A stretch of 52,510 nucleotides of DNA from Myxococcales bacterium (GCA_019634415.1 JAHQVJ010000169.1:1-52510); one strand, 5' to 3'; shown: positions 7,705 to 16,745, counted from the stretch's first letter. Program-made: numbers and translations. The notes: generated by a model not told the origin, from the letters alone.

Positions 7705-8600
7705 TCCTCGGTCTGCTGGGTGCCTGCGGAGCCCCCATCTCCAACGCGCCATTCCTGGAGGAGCAGACCTTCCTGCGCGCGCTGCCCCTGCCCGAGCGAG
7801 TGCAGGCTCCCAGCGAGATCCGGCTGGCGCCTGCAGGGAACAGCACCGTGCTGGCCGAGGCCAAGGCCTTCGCCCAAGCCCACGACGACCAGCTGAGGAT
7901 CCTGCTCGAAGCAGGTGCGTTGCTGACCGAGGAGGAGGGCCCCTCACAGCGCACGAGCACGCGCCGCGTGTGGGAGCCGTTTCCCTTCACCTTCGACGAC
8001 GGCGGGACCTCGAGCGGTGGCGAGCCAGTGGACGGCTGGATGCAGGTGTCCGTGGAGCGACCTGCGGGTGGCCAGGACCTGGAGTGGACCCTGGAGCTGG
8101 GACAAGGCGCCGACGATCCCTGGATCGAGGTCGGACACGGTGACTACGACGGGGAGAACGAAGGCACCATCGAGTGGGATCTCGATGCTGCCGTCGCTGC
8201 TCTGGCCCTGACCGCCGAGCCACGCGGAGCCGTCACCATGATCTTCGAGGACCTCGGGAACGAGGTGCCGGAGCTGCAGGGGCGCGACGTCACCGCGACC
8301 TTCTCCCGCACGACCCTGGTGCCCGTGCGCATGCTGGCGGACACCATCCTCCAGTTCAGCAGCAACTTCGAGGTGACCGCCGACGACGCCTCGTTCCCCG
8401 GCATCGCCGTGGTGTCGCACGTGGAGTGGGAAGGTGGCTGGGCCGTGGGGGCGGTGTTCGCCGGGCAAGAGTCGGAGATCGCCTTCGAGACTTGCTGGGA
8501 CGTGGACGGTAACGCCCTGTACATGGGCGGCGACGACGGGATCCGGGTCGAGGGAGACGTGGGCAGCTGCCCCTCCCCCCCGCCCGACGACCTGCGCTGA
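7701..8600 (+). CDS. Putative lipoprotein, last gene of the sigma-caspase operon
   Basis: A 299-residue protein read from a TTG at 7701 that overlaps the caspase stop (TTGA). The N-terminus MILGLLGACGAP has a lipobox-like LLGAC with Cys at position 9, an unusually short signal. The rest is acidic, with strands and repeated EVGHGDYDGENEGTIEWDLD-like segments, and ends CPSPPPDDLR. No known family was recognised. Position as the fourth gene of a fully overlapping operon argues that it works with the exported caspase at the cell envelope. The start is uncertain, since a rare TTG is the only reasonable in-frame choice nearby. Confidence 0.7.
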   Translation: MILGLLGACGAPISNAPFLEEQTFLRALPLPERVQAPSEIRLAPAGNSTVLAEAKAFAQAHDDQLRILLEAGALLTEEEGPSQRTSTRRVWEPFPFTFDDGGTSSGGEPVDGWMQVSVERPAGGQDLEWTLELGQGADDPWIEVGHGDYDGENEGTIEWDLDAAVAALALTAEPRGAVTMIFEDLGNEVPELQGRDVTATFSRTTLVPVRMLADTILQFSSNFEVTADDASFPGIAVVSHVEWEGGWAVGAVFAGQESEIAFETCWDVDGNALYMGGDDGIRVEGDVGSCPSPPPDDLR

Positions 8601-8614
8601 CGGCAGGGCGTCGC

Positions 8615-8634
8615 CCACGGCCCTCACGCCGTGG
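8615..8634. terminator. Convergent terminator-like hairpin
   Basis: CCACGGC (8615-8621) and GCCGTGG (8628-8634) form a 7-bp stem between the plus-strand lipoprotein and the minus-strand transporter, overlapping the transporter stop codon. No U-tract is present, so efficiency is doubtful. Confidence 0.35.
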
Positions 8635-10852
8635 CGGACTCGGAGCCCGAGTCGTACACGAACAGACACGACCCTGGGGTGCGGGTCTTCACGGCCAGCG
8701 CCCAGTCCAGATCCATCCCGGCATCAGGGAAGCTGTGAATGGACAGATCCGCCGCGGACGACTCGGCCACCGCCTGCATCTCGTCGCCCACCAGCACCGT
8801 GTGCTTGGCCGAGCCGGGGAACCGCGTGTAGTCGCACAGAGCCGCCAGGAAGCCCTCGGCGCGCTCGTCTTCGCGGCCGCTCGGATCGAAGGTGATCAGC
8901 TCCACCTTGCCCCCCCAGCTCCTCGTGAGGCGCAGCGCCAGGAGCAGCGCCAAGTGCACGTTGGTGCGGTGCAGCGCATAGGCCGCGTCCCAGGGCCGTG
9001 CCCCGGGGCGAATCCACACCCGGACCGTGCTGCTCTCCCCCAGACCCACGTCGGGATGGGGCACGTACAGCGCCACGCCGAGCTGCCGCTCGAGCGCGAT
9101 CTGCATGGCGATGCTGGCGCGTCGTCGGTCACCATGGCCTCGCCCGAGCTCGAGGAACATGGTGTTGGGTCGCAGGAAGGCCCCCTGCATCGACAAGGCG
9201 CCGACGTGCAGCCCCGCCTCGTAGTCGTCGAGGTCCACGATGGACCAGGTGGCGCGCACCTTTCGCTCCCGCATGGAGCGCTGGAGTCGCGGCAGCCGTC
9301 GCGACAGGTCCTCCACTCGGCGATCGCCACCGATCCCCATCAGTCGGATGGAGCCCTCGGGCCGCGCCAGATCCATCAGCAGCCGGTAGGAGTCTCGCAG
9401 CTGCTCGGCGTCGAGCACTGGCACCAGGAGGTTCGGCCGCCAGGCCCGCGGGTTGTCGTAGTCGTCGGGTTGCAGCCTCGAGGCGGCCCACTCTGCAGCC
9501 GCCACCCACATCCCGCTGCGCGTCTCGTCGGAGCTGCTGGGCTGCCCCACCCGGCGGATGGTCACCGCCAGACCACCCATGAACCCCAGCGACGCGAGCC
9601 CGAACAGCGGCGAGAGCACCAACAGCGTCGCCACGCTCGCCACCAGCCCCACCACCGGGACCGCGGTGGGCACACGCACCGTGGGACGGAACGTCACCAA
9701 CGACAGCTGCCGCTCCACCAGCAGCGCGAAGTTGATGGCGGCGTAGGTCACCAGGAACAGCAGCGTGACCAGGGGCGCGACCACGTTGATGTCGCGAAAC
9801 AGCAGGCACGCCAGCGTCAGCATGCCGGTGAGCACCATCGCGTTGCGCGGCTCCCCGTCCACGTCGTCGGCCAGGGTGTCGCTGTAGGGCACGATCCGGT
9901 TGTTGCCCAGCGCGTGCAGGATCCGCGGACCGCTGATCAGGCCAGCGAGGGCCGACGACGCAGACGCACACAGCAAGCCGAGCACCACCAGCAGCGGCGA
10001 GAACGCCACGTCGATGGCGTGGGTGTAGTTGTGCTGCAGCGCCTCGGGCGTACCCGTGCGAGCCGACCACACCGCGATGCCCACGTACACCAGGGCGGAC
10101 AACGCGATGGCTCCCATCGTGCCCACCGGCACCGTGCGACGCGGGTCCTTGAGGTTCACCCGCGTCGGCGCGCCCGCCAGGAAGCCCGTGGTGGCGGGAA
10201 AGAACACGGCGAACACCGTCCAGAAGCTCACGGAGTCGGGCTGCGAAGCACCGAACGCCCCTCCCCACCACATGATCTCGAAGGGACTGTCCTCGGTGGG
10301 TCCTGCGACGAAGATCGACACCACCGAGGCCACGATCACCAACAGAACCAAGGTCTGCAGGTGATACGCCAGCCGGGCACCGCGGTAGGCGACGGCAAAG
10401 AGCACCGCGAAGACCACCAGATCGATGGCCATGGGGGACAGATCCGACGCCAGCCACATCAGGCCTTCGCGAAAGCCGAAGATGTACATGGCAGCGGCCA
10501 GCGGTCGGGTGAGGAACAAGGGCACGCCGATGGCGCTGCTCACCTCGAAGCCCAGGGAGCGGGAGATCACTCCGAAGCTGCCTCCGTCTCCCACGCGCGT
10601 GTTGCTCGCGATGGACGACAGGGACAGGCCCGTGCAGACCGTGATCATCAAGGCCAGACCCAGCATGAGCAGCGCTCCGCCCAGACCCGCGTGACCCACC
10701 ACCCAGCCGATCCGCAGATAGGCGATCACGCCGAGGATGGCGAGCAGGGTGGGTGCGAACACCCCACGAAACGCGCCGATCTGCCGGGTGGCTACGATGG
10801 CGGAGGTGACGGTGGCCGACGTCACCTCGGTGATTGCGGTCTCGTCCTCCAT
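8624..10852 (-). CDS. SLC12/APC-type permease (cation-chloride cotransporter-like)
   Basis: A 742-residue membrane transporter. Residues from about 28 to 460 hold about twelve hydrophobic helices, opening with RGVFAPTLLAILGVIAYLRIGWVVGHAG, the first-helix signature of the SLC12/amino acid permease family. A large non-membrane C-terminal part (about 470-742) has alternating strands and helices, as in bacterial homologues of Na-K-Cl cotransporters. The likely role is coupled movement of ions or amino acids across the inner membrane; the substrate is not visible. It stands alone, convergent with the caspase operon. The ATG at 10852 gives a normal cytoplasmic N-terminus. Confidence 0.88.
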   Translation of the reverse strand: MEDETAITEVTSATVTSAIVATRQIGAFRGVFAPTLLAILGVIAYLRIGWVVGHAGLGGALLMLGLALMITVCTGLSLSSIASNTRVGDGGSFGVISRSLGFEVSSAIGVPLFLTRPLAAAMYIFGFREGLMWLASDLSPMAIDLVVFAVLFAVAYRGARLAYHLQTLVLLVIVASVVSIFVAGPTEDSPFEIMWWGGAFGASQPDSVSFWTVFAVFFPATTGFLAGAPTRVNLKDPRRTVPVGTMGAIALSALVYVGIAVWSARTGTPEALQHNYTHAIDVAFSPLLVVLGLLCASASSALAGLISGPRILHALGNNRIVPYSDTLADDVDGEPRNAMVLTGMLTLACLLFRDINVVAPLVTLLFLVTYAAINFALLVERQLSLVTFRPTVRVPTAVPVVGLVASVATLLVLSPLFGLASLGFMGGLAVTIRRVGQPSSSDETRSGMWVAAAEWAASRLQPDDYDNPRAWRPNLLVPVLDAEQLRDSYRLLMDLARPEGSIRLMGIGGDRRVEDLSRRLPRLQRSMRERKVRATWSIVDLDDYEAGLHVGALSMQGAFLRPNTMFLELGRGHGDRRRASIAMQIALERQLGVALYVPHPDVGLGESSTVRVWIRPGARPWDAAYALHRTNVHLALLLALRLTRSWGGKVELITFDPSGREDERAEGFLAALCDYTRFPGSAKHTVLVGDEMQAVAESSAADLSIHSFPDAGMDLDWALAVKTRTPGSCLFVYDSGSESATA

Positions 10853-10916
10853 CCATCCTCCGCGGCTGTCCCCTTATGCCAGACCGGGCCATAGTGTCTC
10901 GGTAAGGGCCCCCCCG

Positions 10917-12035
10917 ATGACAGACGCGTGGAACGTGCAAGTGCACCTCGGTGCCCCACTGGGCATGGCATTCGCCGTGTGCCTCGCCTGGCTCGTGTTG
11001 TTCGCCCTGCGGCGGCGCACCTCGGGCGCACTGCTGCTGGCGAGCGTGGCGGCCCTACATGCACTGCCCGTGCTGGTGGTGGACGAGGTGGCGCCGAGCC
11101 CGGGCCTCACGGCCATGCCCAGCTGGATCGCCATCACGGCATGGCCCCTGCTGGTCCTGGTGGTGCACGTGCGCGACGGCACGCACCGCGCTCGGCAGCT
11201 GGCGCTGGCGGCCATGGCGGGAGTGCTGTCGTTCACGGCGGTGGCCGCGATGCTGTCTGCCGACCCGCTGGTCCCGATGATCCGCGGTCTGTGCCGCAGC
11301 GTGCTGGCGTTCACCTCGGCGGTGGCAGTCGTGGCGGCCTGGGAGGTGCTCGGCAAACAGCGCGTCGTGGTGCCCCTGCGACTGATGGGCGCGCTGTTGC
11401 TCGCGCTTGCCTTCGACGCAGCCTCGCAGGGGTGCTTCGAGGCCCTGGTGCGGGGCGAGGCCTTCGAGGGCCACGTGCTGGGAGCGATGGTGGTGGCGGT
11501 GGTGACCTCGTCCATGCACGGCGCCATCGGCGCGCTGTGGCTGCTGGTGCTGGAGGGGGAGCGCTGGCTGTCGGATCGGTCCGACGTGGCGTTGCTCGAC
11601 GTGCTCGGCATCATGCTGGGCACCCGCCGCTACCAGCCGCTGCGACCCAGCGTGGTGCGCGACGAGCCCAGTGGGCTGTACCACCGGACGTTCCTCGAGG
11701 ATCGAGTGCCCGTCGAGCTCGAGCGAGCCGACCACCTCGCAGCGACGGTGGCGGTGCTGGTGCTCGACGCACGGGATCAGCCCGATCGGGTGGGCCGCGC
11801 ACTGCTGTCGTCGATGCGGCTCACGGATCTGCCCGGTCGATGGGCCGAAGAGCGCTACGTGGCGGTGCTACCAGGGGCGGATCGAGAGGCGGCCCGCACG
11901 TCGGCGAGGCGAGCCATCGAGGGGTTCCGGGGGGAGGCGGCGGTCGGTCTGGCGGTCTTCCCCCAGGACGGCAACGACCTGGAACAGCTCGTCCAGGTCG
12001 CTGCACGCCGCTCTCAGCCCGTTCTCAGGCTGTAG
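10917..12035 (+). CDS. Membrane protein with degenerate GGDEF domain
   Basis: A 372-residue protein with six or seven hydrophobic helices in residues 1-220, then a cytoplasmic domain from about 245. SGLYHRTFLEDRVPVELERA matches the start of a diguanylate cyclase domain, and GLAVFPQDGNDLEQLVQVA its end. The segment that should carry GGDEF reads GRWAEERYVAVLPGAD, so the catalytic signature is lost and the protein probably makes no cyclic di-GMP. It may sense, or be a relic. The ATG at 10917 diverges from the transporter across about 64 bp. Its stop directly abuts the stop of the next minus-strand gene with no bases between. Confidence 0.78.
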   Translation: MTDAWNVQVHLGAPLGMAFAVCLAWLVLFALRRRTSGALLLASVAALHALPVLVVDEVAPSPGLTAMPSWIAITAWPLLVLVVHVRDGTHRARQLALAAMAGVLSFTAVAAMLSADPLVPMIRGLCRSVLAFTSAVAVVAAWEVLGKQRVVVPLRLMGALLLALAFDAASQGCFEALVRGEAFEGHVLGAMVVAVVTSSMHGAIGALWLLVLEGERWLSDRSDVALLDVLGIMLGTRRYQPLRPSVVRDEPSGLYHRTFLEDRVPVELERADHLAATVAVLVLDARDQPDRVGRALLSSMRLTDLPGRWAEERYVAVLPGADREAARTSARRAIEGFRGEAAVGLAVFPQDGNDLEQLVQVAARRSQPVLRL

Positions 12036-12374
12036 TCACCCCCCACACTCTGCGGCATAGGAGTCACCCTCCGTGAAGTCAGCGGGCAGGCAGCTGTTCG
12101 AGAACACATAGGAGACGCCCTCGGGACTCGTCCCCGGAACGATCACGTCGCTACAATCCACGTCCTCGGAGGAGCAACCCACGGCCACCCGGGGACTGGC
12201 GTAGTCGACGCAGATCCCTCCTGCACCATCGTCCTGCGCCTCCCACGCCTCGATGAGCCAACAGCCCGAGGTCTCGGCACACGTCTCGAGGGACAGCACG
12301 TCGCAGTCGGAGGTGGGCTCCGGCTCGCTCTCGTCGCATCCACACAGCAACCCCAGCGCGACGATCCACCGCAT
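12036..12374 (-). CDS. Small cysteine-rich lipoprotein
   Basis: A 112-residue protein starting MRWIVALGLLCGCDES, with a lipobox Cys at position 13. The mature part is short and acidic, with about nine further cysteines (for example CDVLSLETCAETSGCW), suggesting a disulfide-bonded exported domain. Such Cys-patterned short lipoproteins are common in myxobacterial genomes without known function. The ATG at 12374 is chosen because it directly precedes the hydrophobic signal; an open frame further upstream lacks signal character. No family recognised. Confidence 0.72.
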   Translation of the reverse strand: MRWIVALGLLCGCDESEPEPTSDCDVLSLETCAETSGCWLIEAWEAQDDGAGGICVDYASPRVAVGCSSEDVDCSDVIVPGTSPEGVSYVFSNSCLPADFTEGDSYAAECGG

Positions 12375-12442
12375 ACGGCCTCCTCGGTCCGCACCCCGAC
12401 ACAAGGTTCCATGACTCGGCCCTGTCGTCCACTCCTCCCTCG

Positions 12443-13594
12443 TCAGCTCGGGGGGACCGCTCGGAAGGTGACGAACACCGCGGTGTAGCCGTGCAGGTAG
12501 ATCTCCCCTTGCACCGGTCCGATCTCGCCGTTGCAGAACATCCCCCCGATGGGGACCTCGCCGAAGACGTCTGCAAACGCTGCAGAGTCGTGGCCGACCT
12601 CGCCGAACAGGCCCTCGCCTCTCCCCACACAGGTGAAGAGCAAGGCTGCCGCGGGCTCGTCGAGCTCGGTGGTCTCGCTCGCGTGACGCTGCAGCACCGC
12701 GTCGAGGTCGGCGCGAGCTGCGGACGCGTCGCGGAGGTGGGCCTGCACCACGGCGAAGCGCTCGGGCTGGAACGCCACCACGAGCCCACCCCCCTCCTTC
12801 GGCACACCCACGATGTTGCGGATCAGGAAGTCGCCCTGACGGTACTCCTGCTGATCCCGCATCTGCACCCCCAAGAAGAACGCTCGGCGGAACAGCTCCC
12901 GATCCGCGGCACTGAGATCCTCGTGCACGGTGCGCAACGCAACAATGGGGTCTCGGCCGTCCAGGCTCGTGATCCGGTTGCCCTCACAGGCCGTCACGAA
13001 CATGGGAGCGCCCACGGGACGGCAGCCCTGCGCAACCACCGCATCCATCCGCACGTTGCCCGACAGCGACAACCCGACGATGCCCTCCGTGTGAACCTCG
13101 TCGGCCACCAACGCCGCGCCGGCTCCCCGACGTCCACCCCCCGCTTGGCCCCCCGCGATGACGACGCCTCCGTCGATCCGCTGCAACCCCGCCAGCGCGT
13201 CGGTGATGTCGGAGGTGAACGGGTTGCCGATCAGGAGGATCCCCTGGGGCGAAGGTCCGACGAGTCGGGCCCACTCGTCGTCGGACAGATCCGTCCGCCG
13301 AGCGTGCCAAGGCGTGAGGGACACGCCTGGCATGTGGGCGAAGGTCGCGCTCACGGCCCCGTCGGACTCGTGCTCCTGGCCCCCTCCCACCACGCCGCTG
13401 GCAGTGCACCCGAAGACCACCACCCCGTCGAAGGCCTCGCGCAGCGCCCCGACGAGCGTGGACAGATCGCGCGCATGCGACGGCGTGACGAAGACGAAGA
13501 TCACGTCGGGCTCGACCTCGCCAGCCTGTTCCAGCAGCTCCACCAGCACATCCGCGGGCTCCTGGGCCCGCGACAGACAGGAGACGAACGTCAT
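12443..13594 (-). CDS. FIST domain sensory protein
   Basis: A 383-residue protein that matches the FIST N and FIST C domains end to end. Seen: PDVIFVFVTPSH near the start, FGCTASGVVGGG, GGQAGGG, CRPVGAPMFVTACEGNRI, and the closing FTCVGRG and GGMFCNGEIGP motifs. FIST domains bind small ligands, probably amino acids, and usually feed signals to kinases or cyclases. Here it stands as a separate protein without an output domain. Its ATG overlaps the stop of the small membrane coiled-coil gene upstream (ATGA at 13591-13594), so the two are probably made together. Confidence 0.88.
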   Translation of the reverse strand: MTFVSCLSRAQEPADVLVELLEQAGEVEPDVIFVFVTPSHARDLSTLVGALREAFDGVVVFGCTASGVVGGGQEHESDGAVSATFAHMPGVSLTPWHARRTDLSDDEWARLVGPSPQGILLIGNPFTSDITDALAGLQRIDGGVVIAGGQAGGGRRGAGAALVADEVHTEGIVGLSLSGNVRMDAVVAQGCRPVGAPMFVTACEGNRITSLDGRDPIVALRTVHEDLSAADRELFRRAFFLGVQMRDQQEYRQGDFLIRNIVGVPKEGGGLVVAFQPERFAVVQAHLRDASAARADLDAVLQRHASETTELDEPAAALLFTCVGRGEGLFGEVGHDSAAFADVFGEVPIGGMFCNGEIGPVQGEIYLHGYTAVFVTFRAVPPS

Positions 13595-13905
13595 CGTGTG
13601 CCCTTCCCTCTGCGGCTCCGCCGCACGCGAGGCGCCGGCTTCGAGGTCTCCGCGGAGGCCGCCTGGTCCTCCCTGGAGCGACGCTGCGCCTCCACCGTGC
13701 CCCGCAGGCTCACCACCTCTCGGCGCAACCGCTTGATCTCCGAGGTGGCGCCTGCCAGATCTCGCCGCATCTCGAGCAACTGCACCGCCATGGAGCGCTG
13801 CTGGAGCCCCAGCCCCACGGCCGCCACGACCACCAGCACCCCCAGCGCCGCTGGCCAGGCATCCAGCCAGGCGGGTCGGTCCCTGACGCCCTCGTCCGTT
13901 GCCAT
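13591..13905 (-). CDS. Small membrane protein with coiled coil
   Basis: A 104-residue protein. Residues 17-35 form one transmembrane helix (PAALGVLVVVAAVGLGL). Residues about 38-80 are a heptad-like coiled coil (MRRDLAGATSEIKRLRREV), and the tail is rich in Arg and Lys. No family was recognised. Overlap with the FIST gene suggests a partner that tethers or transmits the FIST signal at the membrane; this is inference from gene order only. Confidence 0.7.
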   Translation of the reverse strand: MATDEGVRDRPAWLDAWPAALGVLVVVAAVGLGLQQRSMAVQLLEMRRDLAGATSEIKRLRREVVSLRGTVEAQRRSREDQAASAETSKPAPRVRRSRRGKGTR

Positions 13906-13953
13906 GCTGCTCCCACGTGGTGCCCGCTACGCGGACGGCCTACAGTAGCGACC

Positions 13954-14682
13954 ATGGCCACGGACGACGAGCAGAGCTTCCTCGATCAGTACGATCCGGC
14001 GGCGTTCGAGCGCCCCTCCCTCGCCGTGGACGTCGCCGTGCTCACCGTGGCTCGAGGCGCCCTTCAGGCCCTACTGGTCCAGCGGACCGAGCATCCGTAC
14101 CTGGGAGCCTGGGGACTGCCGGGTGGGTTCGTGTCCATGGACGAGTCGCTGTCGGCCGCCGCGCGACGCATCCTGCGCGAGAAGGGTGGTCTGGACAAGG
14201 TGTTCATCGAGCAGCTCTACACCTTCGGCGATCCCGTCCGAGACCCCCGCATGCGGATCGTCACCGTGGCCTACTACGCCCTGCTGGACGCGGGGCGCCT
14301 GGGCCATGCGACGGCCGAGCGCCGCTTCTTCGAGCTTCGGGTGGACTGGGAGGGGGAGACGGGCGGGCCCGTGCATCCCGTGGAGGACGGCGCGGAGCTG
14401 CCGCTCGCATTCGACCACGCCGACATCCTCGGCATGGCCGTGCGGCGGATCCGCGGGAAGCTGGACTACACCCCGATAGGCTTCCAGCTGCTGCCGGAGA
14501 CCTTCACCCTGAGGCAGCTGCAGCACGTGCACGAGACCGTCCTCGGGCGACGTGTCAACAAGGACTCCTTCCGCCGCCGCATGCTCGCCTCGGGCCAGCT
14601 CGAGGCCACCGGCGAGCGGGAGCAGGAGGTCGGCCACCGCCCCGCGGAGCTGTACCAGTTCGCCAGGCGCTCGGCGATCTGA
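13954..14682 (+). CDS. NrtR-like Nudix domain transcriptional regulator
   Basis: A 242-residue protein with an N-terminal Nudix domain (about 20-155) and a C-terminal winged helix (about 165-240). The Nudix box region GFVSMDESLSAAARRILRE keeps the first Gly-x5-Glu but has Arg in place of the first Glu of REUxEE and a changed EE pair. Loss of catalysis with retained ADP-ribose binding is known for NrtR repressors of NAD metabolism. The winged helix includes ETVLGRRVNKDSFRRRML, typical of this family. No NAD biosynthesis gene lies nearby, so the target is not visible. An ordinary Nudix hydrolase is the less likely alternative. Confidence 0.82.
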   Translation: MATDDEQSFLDQYDPAAFERPSLAVDVAVLTVARGALQALLVQRTEHPYLGAWGLPGGFVSMDESLSAAARRILREKGGLDKVFIEQLYTFGDPVRDPRMRIVTVAYYALLDAGRLGHATAERRFFELRVDWEGETGGPVHPVEDGAELPLAFDHADILGMAVRRIRGKLDYTPIGFQLLPETFTLRQLQHVHETVLGRRVNKDSFRRRMLASGQLEATGEREQEVGHRPAELYQFARRSAI

Positions 14683-14716
14683 ACGCGTTAGGTGAGCGGG
14701 CGCTCAGGGAGGCCCG

Positions 14717-15568
14717 ATGCATTCGCACCTCGCGTTGGTCGTCCTCGGGACCACAGCTCAGGCGCGTGCCCCCGACTGCACGGAGCTGCTCAACGTCGAG
14801 GTGGAGCAGACGTTGGACGAGATCCACGAGGCCTTGCGGGCCAAGGTCCTGCCACGCGCACGGAGACTCCTGGAGTCCACGCACCCACGCCTCCCCTGCT
14901 TGAGCGAGGTGGTGCGCACGGATCTGCTCGCTCGCTACGCACAGCAGCGTGCAGCCGTGTTCGCCCTCGACATCGACATGACCGCGGCGGAGCGATGGGC
15001 CCGGCTGGCGCGGACCCTCGATCCCGAGACCTCGTGGGACGCCTACCTCCCTCCGGTGCACCCCTCGCGCCCCGCGCTCGACGCGGTGGAGCCAGCCGTG
15101 CGCATGACGGTGCCCGATCGCGGGCTGGCGGTGGGAGACGGCGCCGCCTTCCTCGACGGGCGCTACCTCACGCTCCCCCAGGCCGAGGTCCAGATGCCGC
15201 ACCTGCTGCAGGTGGGCGACGCCTACGGACGCCTCACGGCGAGTGCGTGGCAGGAGGGCGCGTCGTTCCCGGGATCCCTGCTGACCCACCCCACGGCCCT
15301 GCCCTCGGAGCCGCCGGCATGGGTGGGGCTGCCTCCCGACAGCCTGCGCCGACCGAAGCCCCTGCGGTCTCGACGGCTTCGCACGGCCGCGGGCCTGGGG
15401 CTGACGTCGGGGACGCTGTTGGGGACCGCGTGGCTGGCGCGAAGCGCCTATGTGCAGCGGCCGTCGGACGGGCTGCGCACCGTCGTGAACGGCACCACCG
15501 CCGCATCATTGGTGTCGGGTGTGGCCTCGCTCGGGGTGCTCGGCCTCGGCGTGGCCACCCGCCGGTAG
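14717..15568 (+). CDS. Exported or membrane protein of unknown function
   Basis: A 283-residue protein. The first 18 residues (MHSHLALVVLGTTAQARA) look like a short signal peptide. The mature part begins with a helical segment containing two Cys and a long charged stretch. The C-terminus has two hydrophobic helices (about 225-245 and 258-278) separated by a polar loop. No family was recognised. The architecture of a periplasmic domain with a C-terminal helical pair is common among myxobacterial hypothetical proteins. The gene lies 34 bp after the NrtR-like gene and 19 bp before the MopE-like lipoprotein, so an operon is possible. Confidence 0.7.
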   Translation: MHSHLALVVLGTTAQARAPDCTELLNVEVEQTLDEIHEALRAKVLPRARRLLESTHPRLPCLSEVVRTDLLARYAQQRAAVFALDIDMTAAERWARLARTLDPETSWDAYLPPVHPSRPALDAVEPAVRMTVPDRGLAVGDGAAFLDGRYLTLPQAEVQMPHLLQVGDAYGRLTASAWQEGASFPGSLLTHPTALPSEPPAWVGLPPDSLRRPKPLRSRRLRTAAGLGLTSGTLLGTAWLARSAYVQRPSDGLRTVVNGTTAASLVSGVASLGVLGLGVATRR

Positions 15569-15587
15569 AATCCGACCTGGGGGAACG

Positions 15588-16745
15588 ATGAGCTGGTTGG
15601 TGATGGCCGCGGTGGGTGGCTGCCCGTGGGTGGGCAGCGACGAGCACCGGGCCAGACAGGACACGCTGTTCACCATGGCCGACGCCGACGCAGACGTGGA
15701 CGCCGATGCGGACGCGGACGTCCTCACCGGCACCACCGCCGACACCTCGCCGCCTCCGTGCGTCGAGGACGCGTTCGAGCCCAACGACGACCTCGCCACG
15801 GCCACCGAGGCCATGCTCCCCTCCACCCTCCAGGGGATCCTGTGCCCGTCCCCTGTGCTCGACACCCCCACCGACGTGTTCCGGGTGACCACCGAGGGAG
15901 CCACCCAGACGCTGCAGGTGGCCGTCCAGGACGTGGAGAAGGGCGGCTCCTGCGCGGATCTACAGCTGCTCGCACGCGTCACCGGGCCCGATCTCGACGC
16001 GCTCTACACCCACGTCGTGAGCGACGGCAGCTCGTGCCCCACCCTCACCACCGGACGGGGCCCCGGCGTGCATCACGTGGTGCTCACCGCCCTGGGAGAT
16101 GGCCCTCAGCCCTACCGCCTCGCGCTGCAGGAGCAGACCTGCGTGGACGCCGACAAGGACGGCTGGCTCGACGCGGCCTGCGGAGGTGAGGACTGCAACG
16201 ACGCTGAGATGACCATCGGCCCCGGCAGTACGGACGTGGCTGCGGATGGGCTGGACGCCGACTGTGACGGAGGCGACGAGCTGGCGGACTCCCCCCTCGT
16301 CGAGATGGGCGACACACCAGTCATCGGAGAGCTGGACTGCGGAGACCCGCGAACGGACGATGTGTGGGATGGCTGGGAGGTGTTCGCGGACGTCGGGCAG
16401 CTCGTCCAGATCGCCGTCGACAACGGCAAGGGCCAGGCAGACCTGGTGGCGCACGTCGTCGATGCAGACGGCAGCTCGCACTTCGGCTGGGCAGACGGCT
16501 CTGGACAGCTCGACGACGACGCTCCCTGCTCCACCACCCCATGGACGAAGGGAGGGTGTCCCGCCCGCTCCGTGGTCACGAATGCAACGTCGGGACCCAA
16601 CGCCCTGACCATCTGGGTGTCGCAGAAGGGAGGGTCGGGGTGTATTCCGTCGGGATACGAAATGACCGTTCGTGTGGGGTCCGAGTCGGTGGTACCTACA
16701 CTGGTGATCGGCGGCAACGACGCGCGGCTTCCCTGGCCACGATGA
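15588..16745 (+). CDS. MopE-like metal-binding lipoprotein
   Basis: A 385-residue protein starting MSWLVMAAVGGCPW, with a likely lipobox Cys at position 12. An Asp-Ala repeat (DADADVDADADADV) forms the linker. A PPC-like beta domain follows (FEPNDDLATATEA, about 65-180). Next comes a MopE-type motif at about 185-225: DADKDGWLDAACGGEDCND through PGSTDVAADGLDADCDGGD. In MopE this repeat binds copper; elsewhere it binds calcium. The C-terminal 150 residues form another beta domain with paired Cys. The protein is probably anchored outside the cell. Start chosen for the hydrophobic signal. Confidence 0.78.
   Translation: MSWLVMAAVGGCPWVGSDEHRARQDTLFTMADADADVDADADADVLTGTTADTSPPPCVEDAFEPNDDLATATEAMLPSTLQGILCPSPVLDTPTDVFRVTTEGATQTLQVAVQDVEKGGSCADLQLLARVTGPDLDALYTHVVSDGSSCPTLTTGRGPGVHHVVLTALGDGPQPYRLALQEQTCVDADKDGWLDAACGGEDCNDAEMTIGPGSTDVAADGLDADCDGGDELADSPLVEMGDTPVIGELDCGDPRTDDVWDGWEVFADVGQLVQIAVDNGKGQADLVAHVVDADGSSHFGWADGSGQLDDDAPCSTTPWTKGGCPARSVVTNATSGPNALTIWVSQKGGSGCIPSGYEMTVRVGSESVVPTLVIGGNDARLPWPR

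Noticed and set aside
15691..15722. Asp-Ala coding repeat as a DNA-level microsatellite element
   Set aside because: It is a short in-frame GAC/GCC linker after a lipoprotein signal, common in these proteins, and needs no separate explanation.
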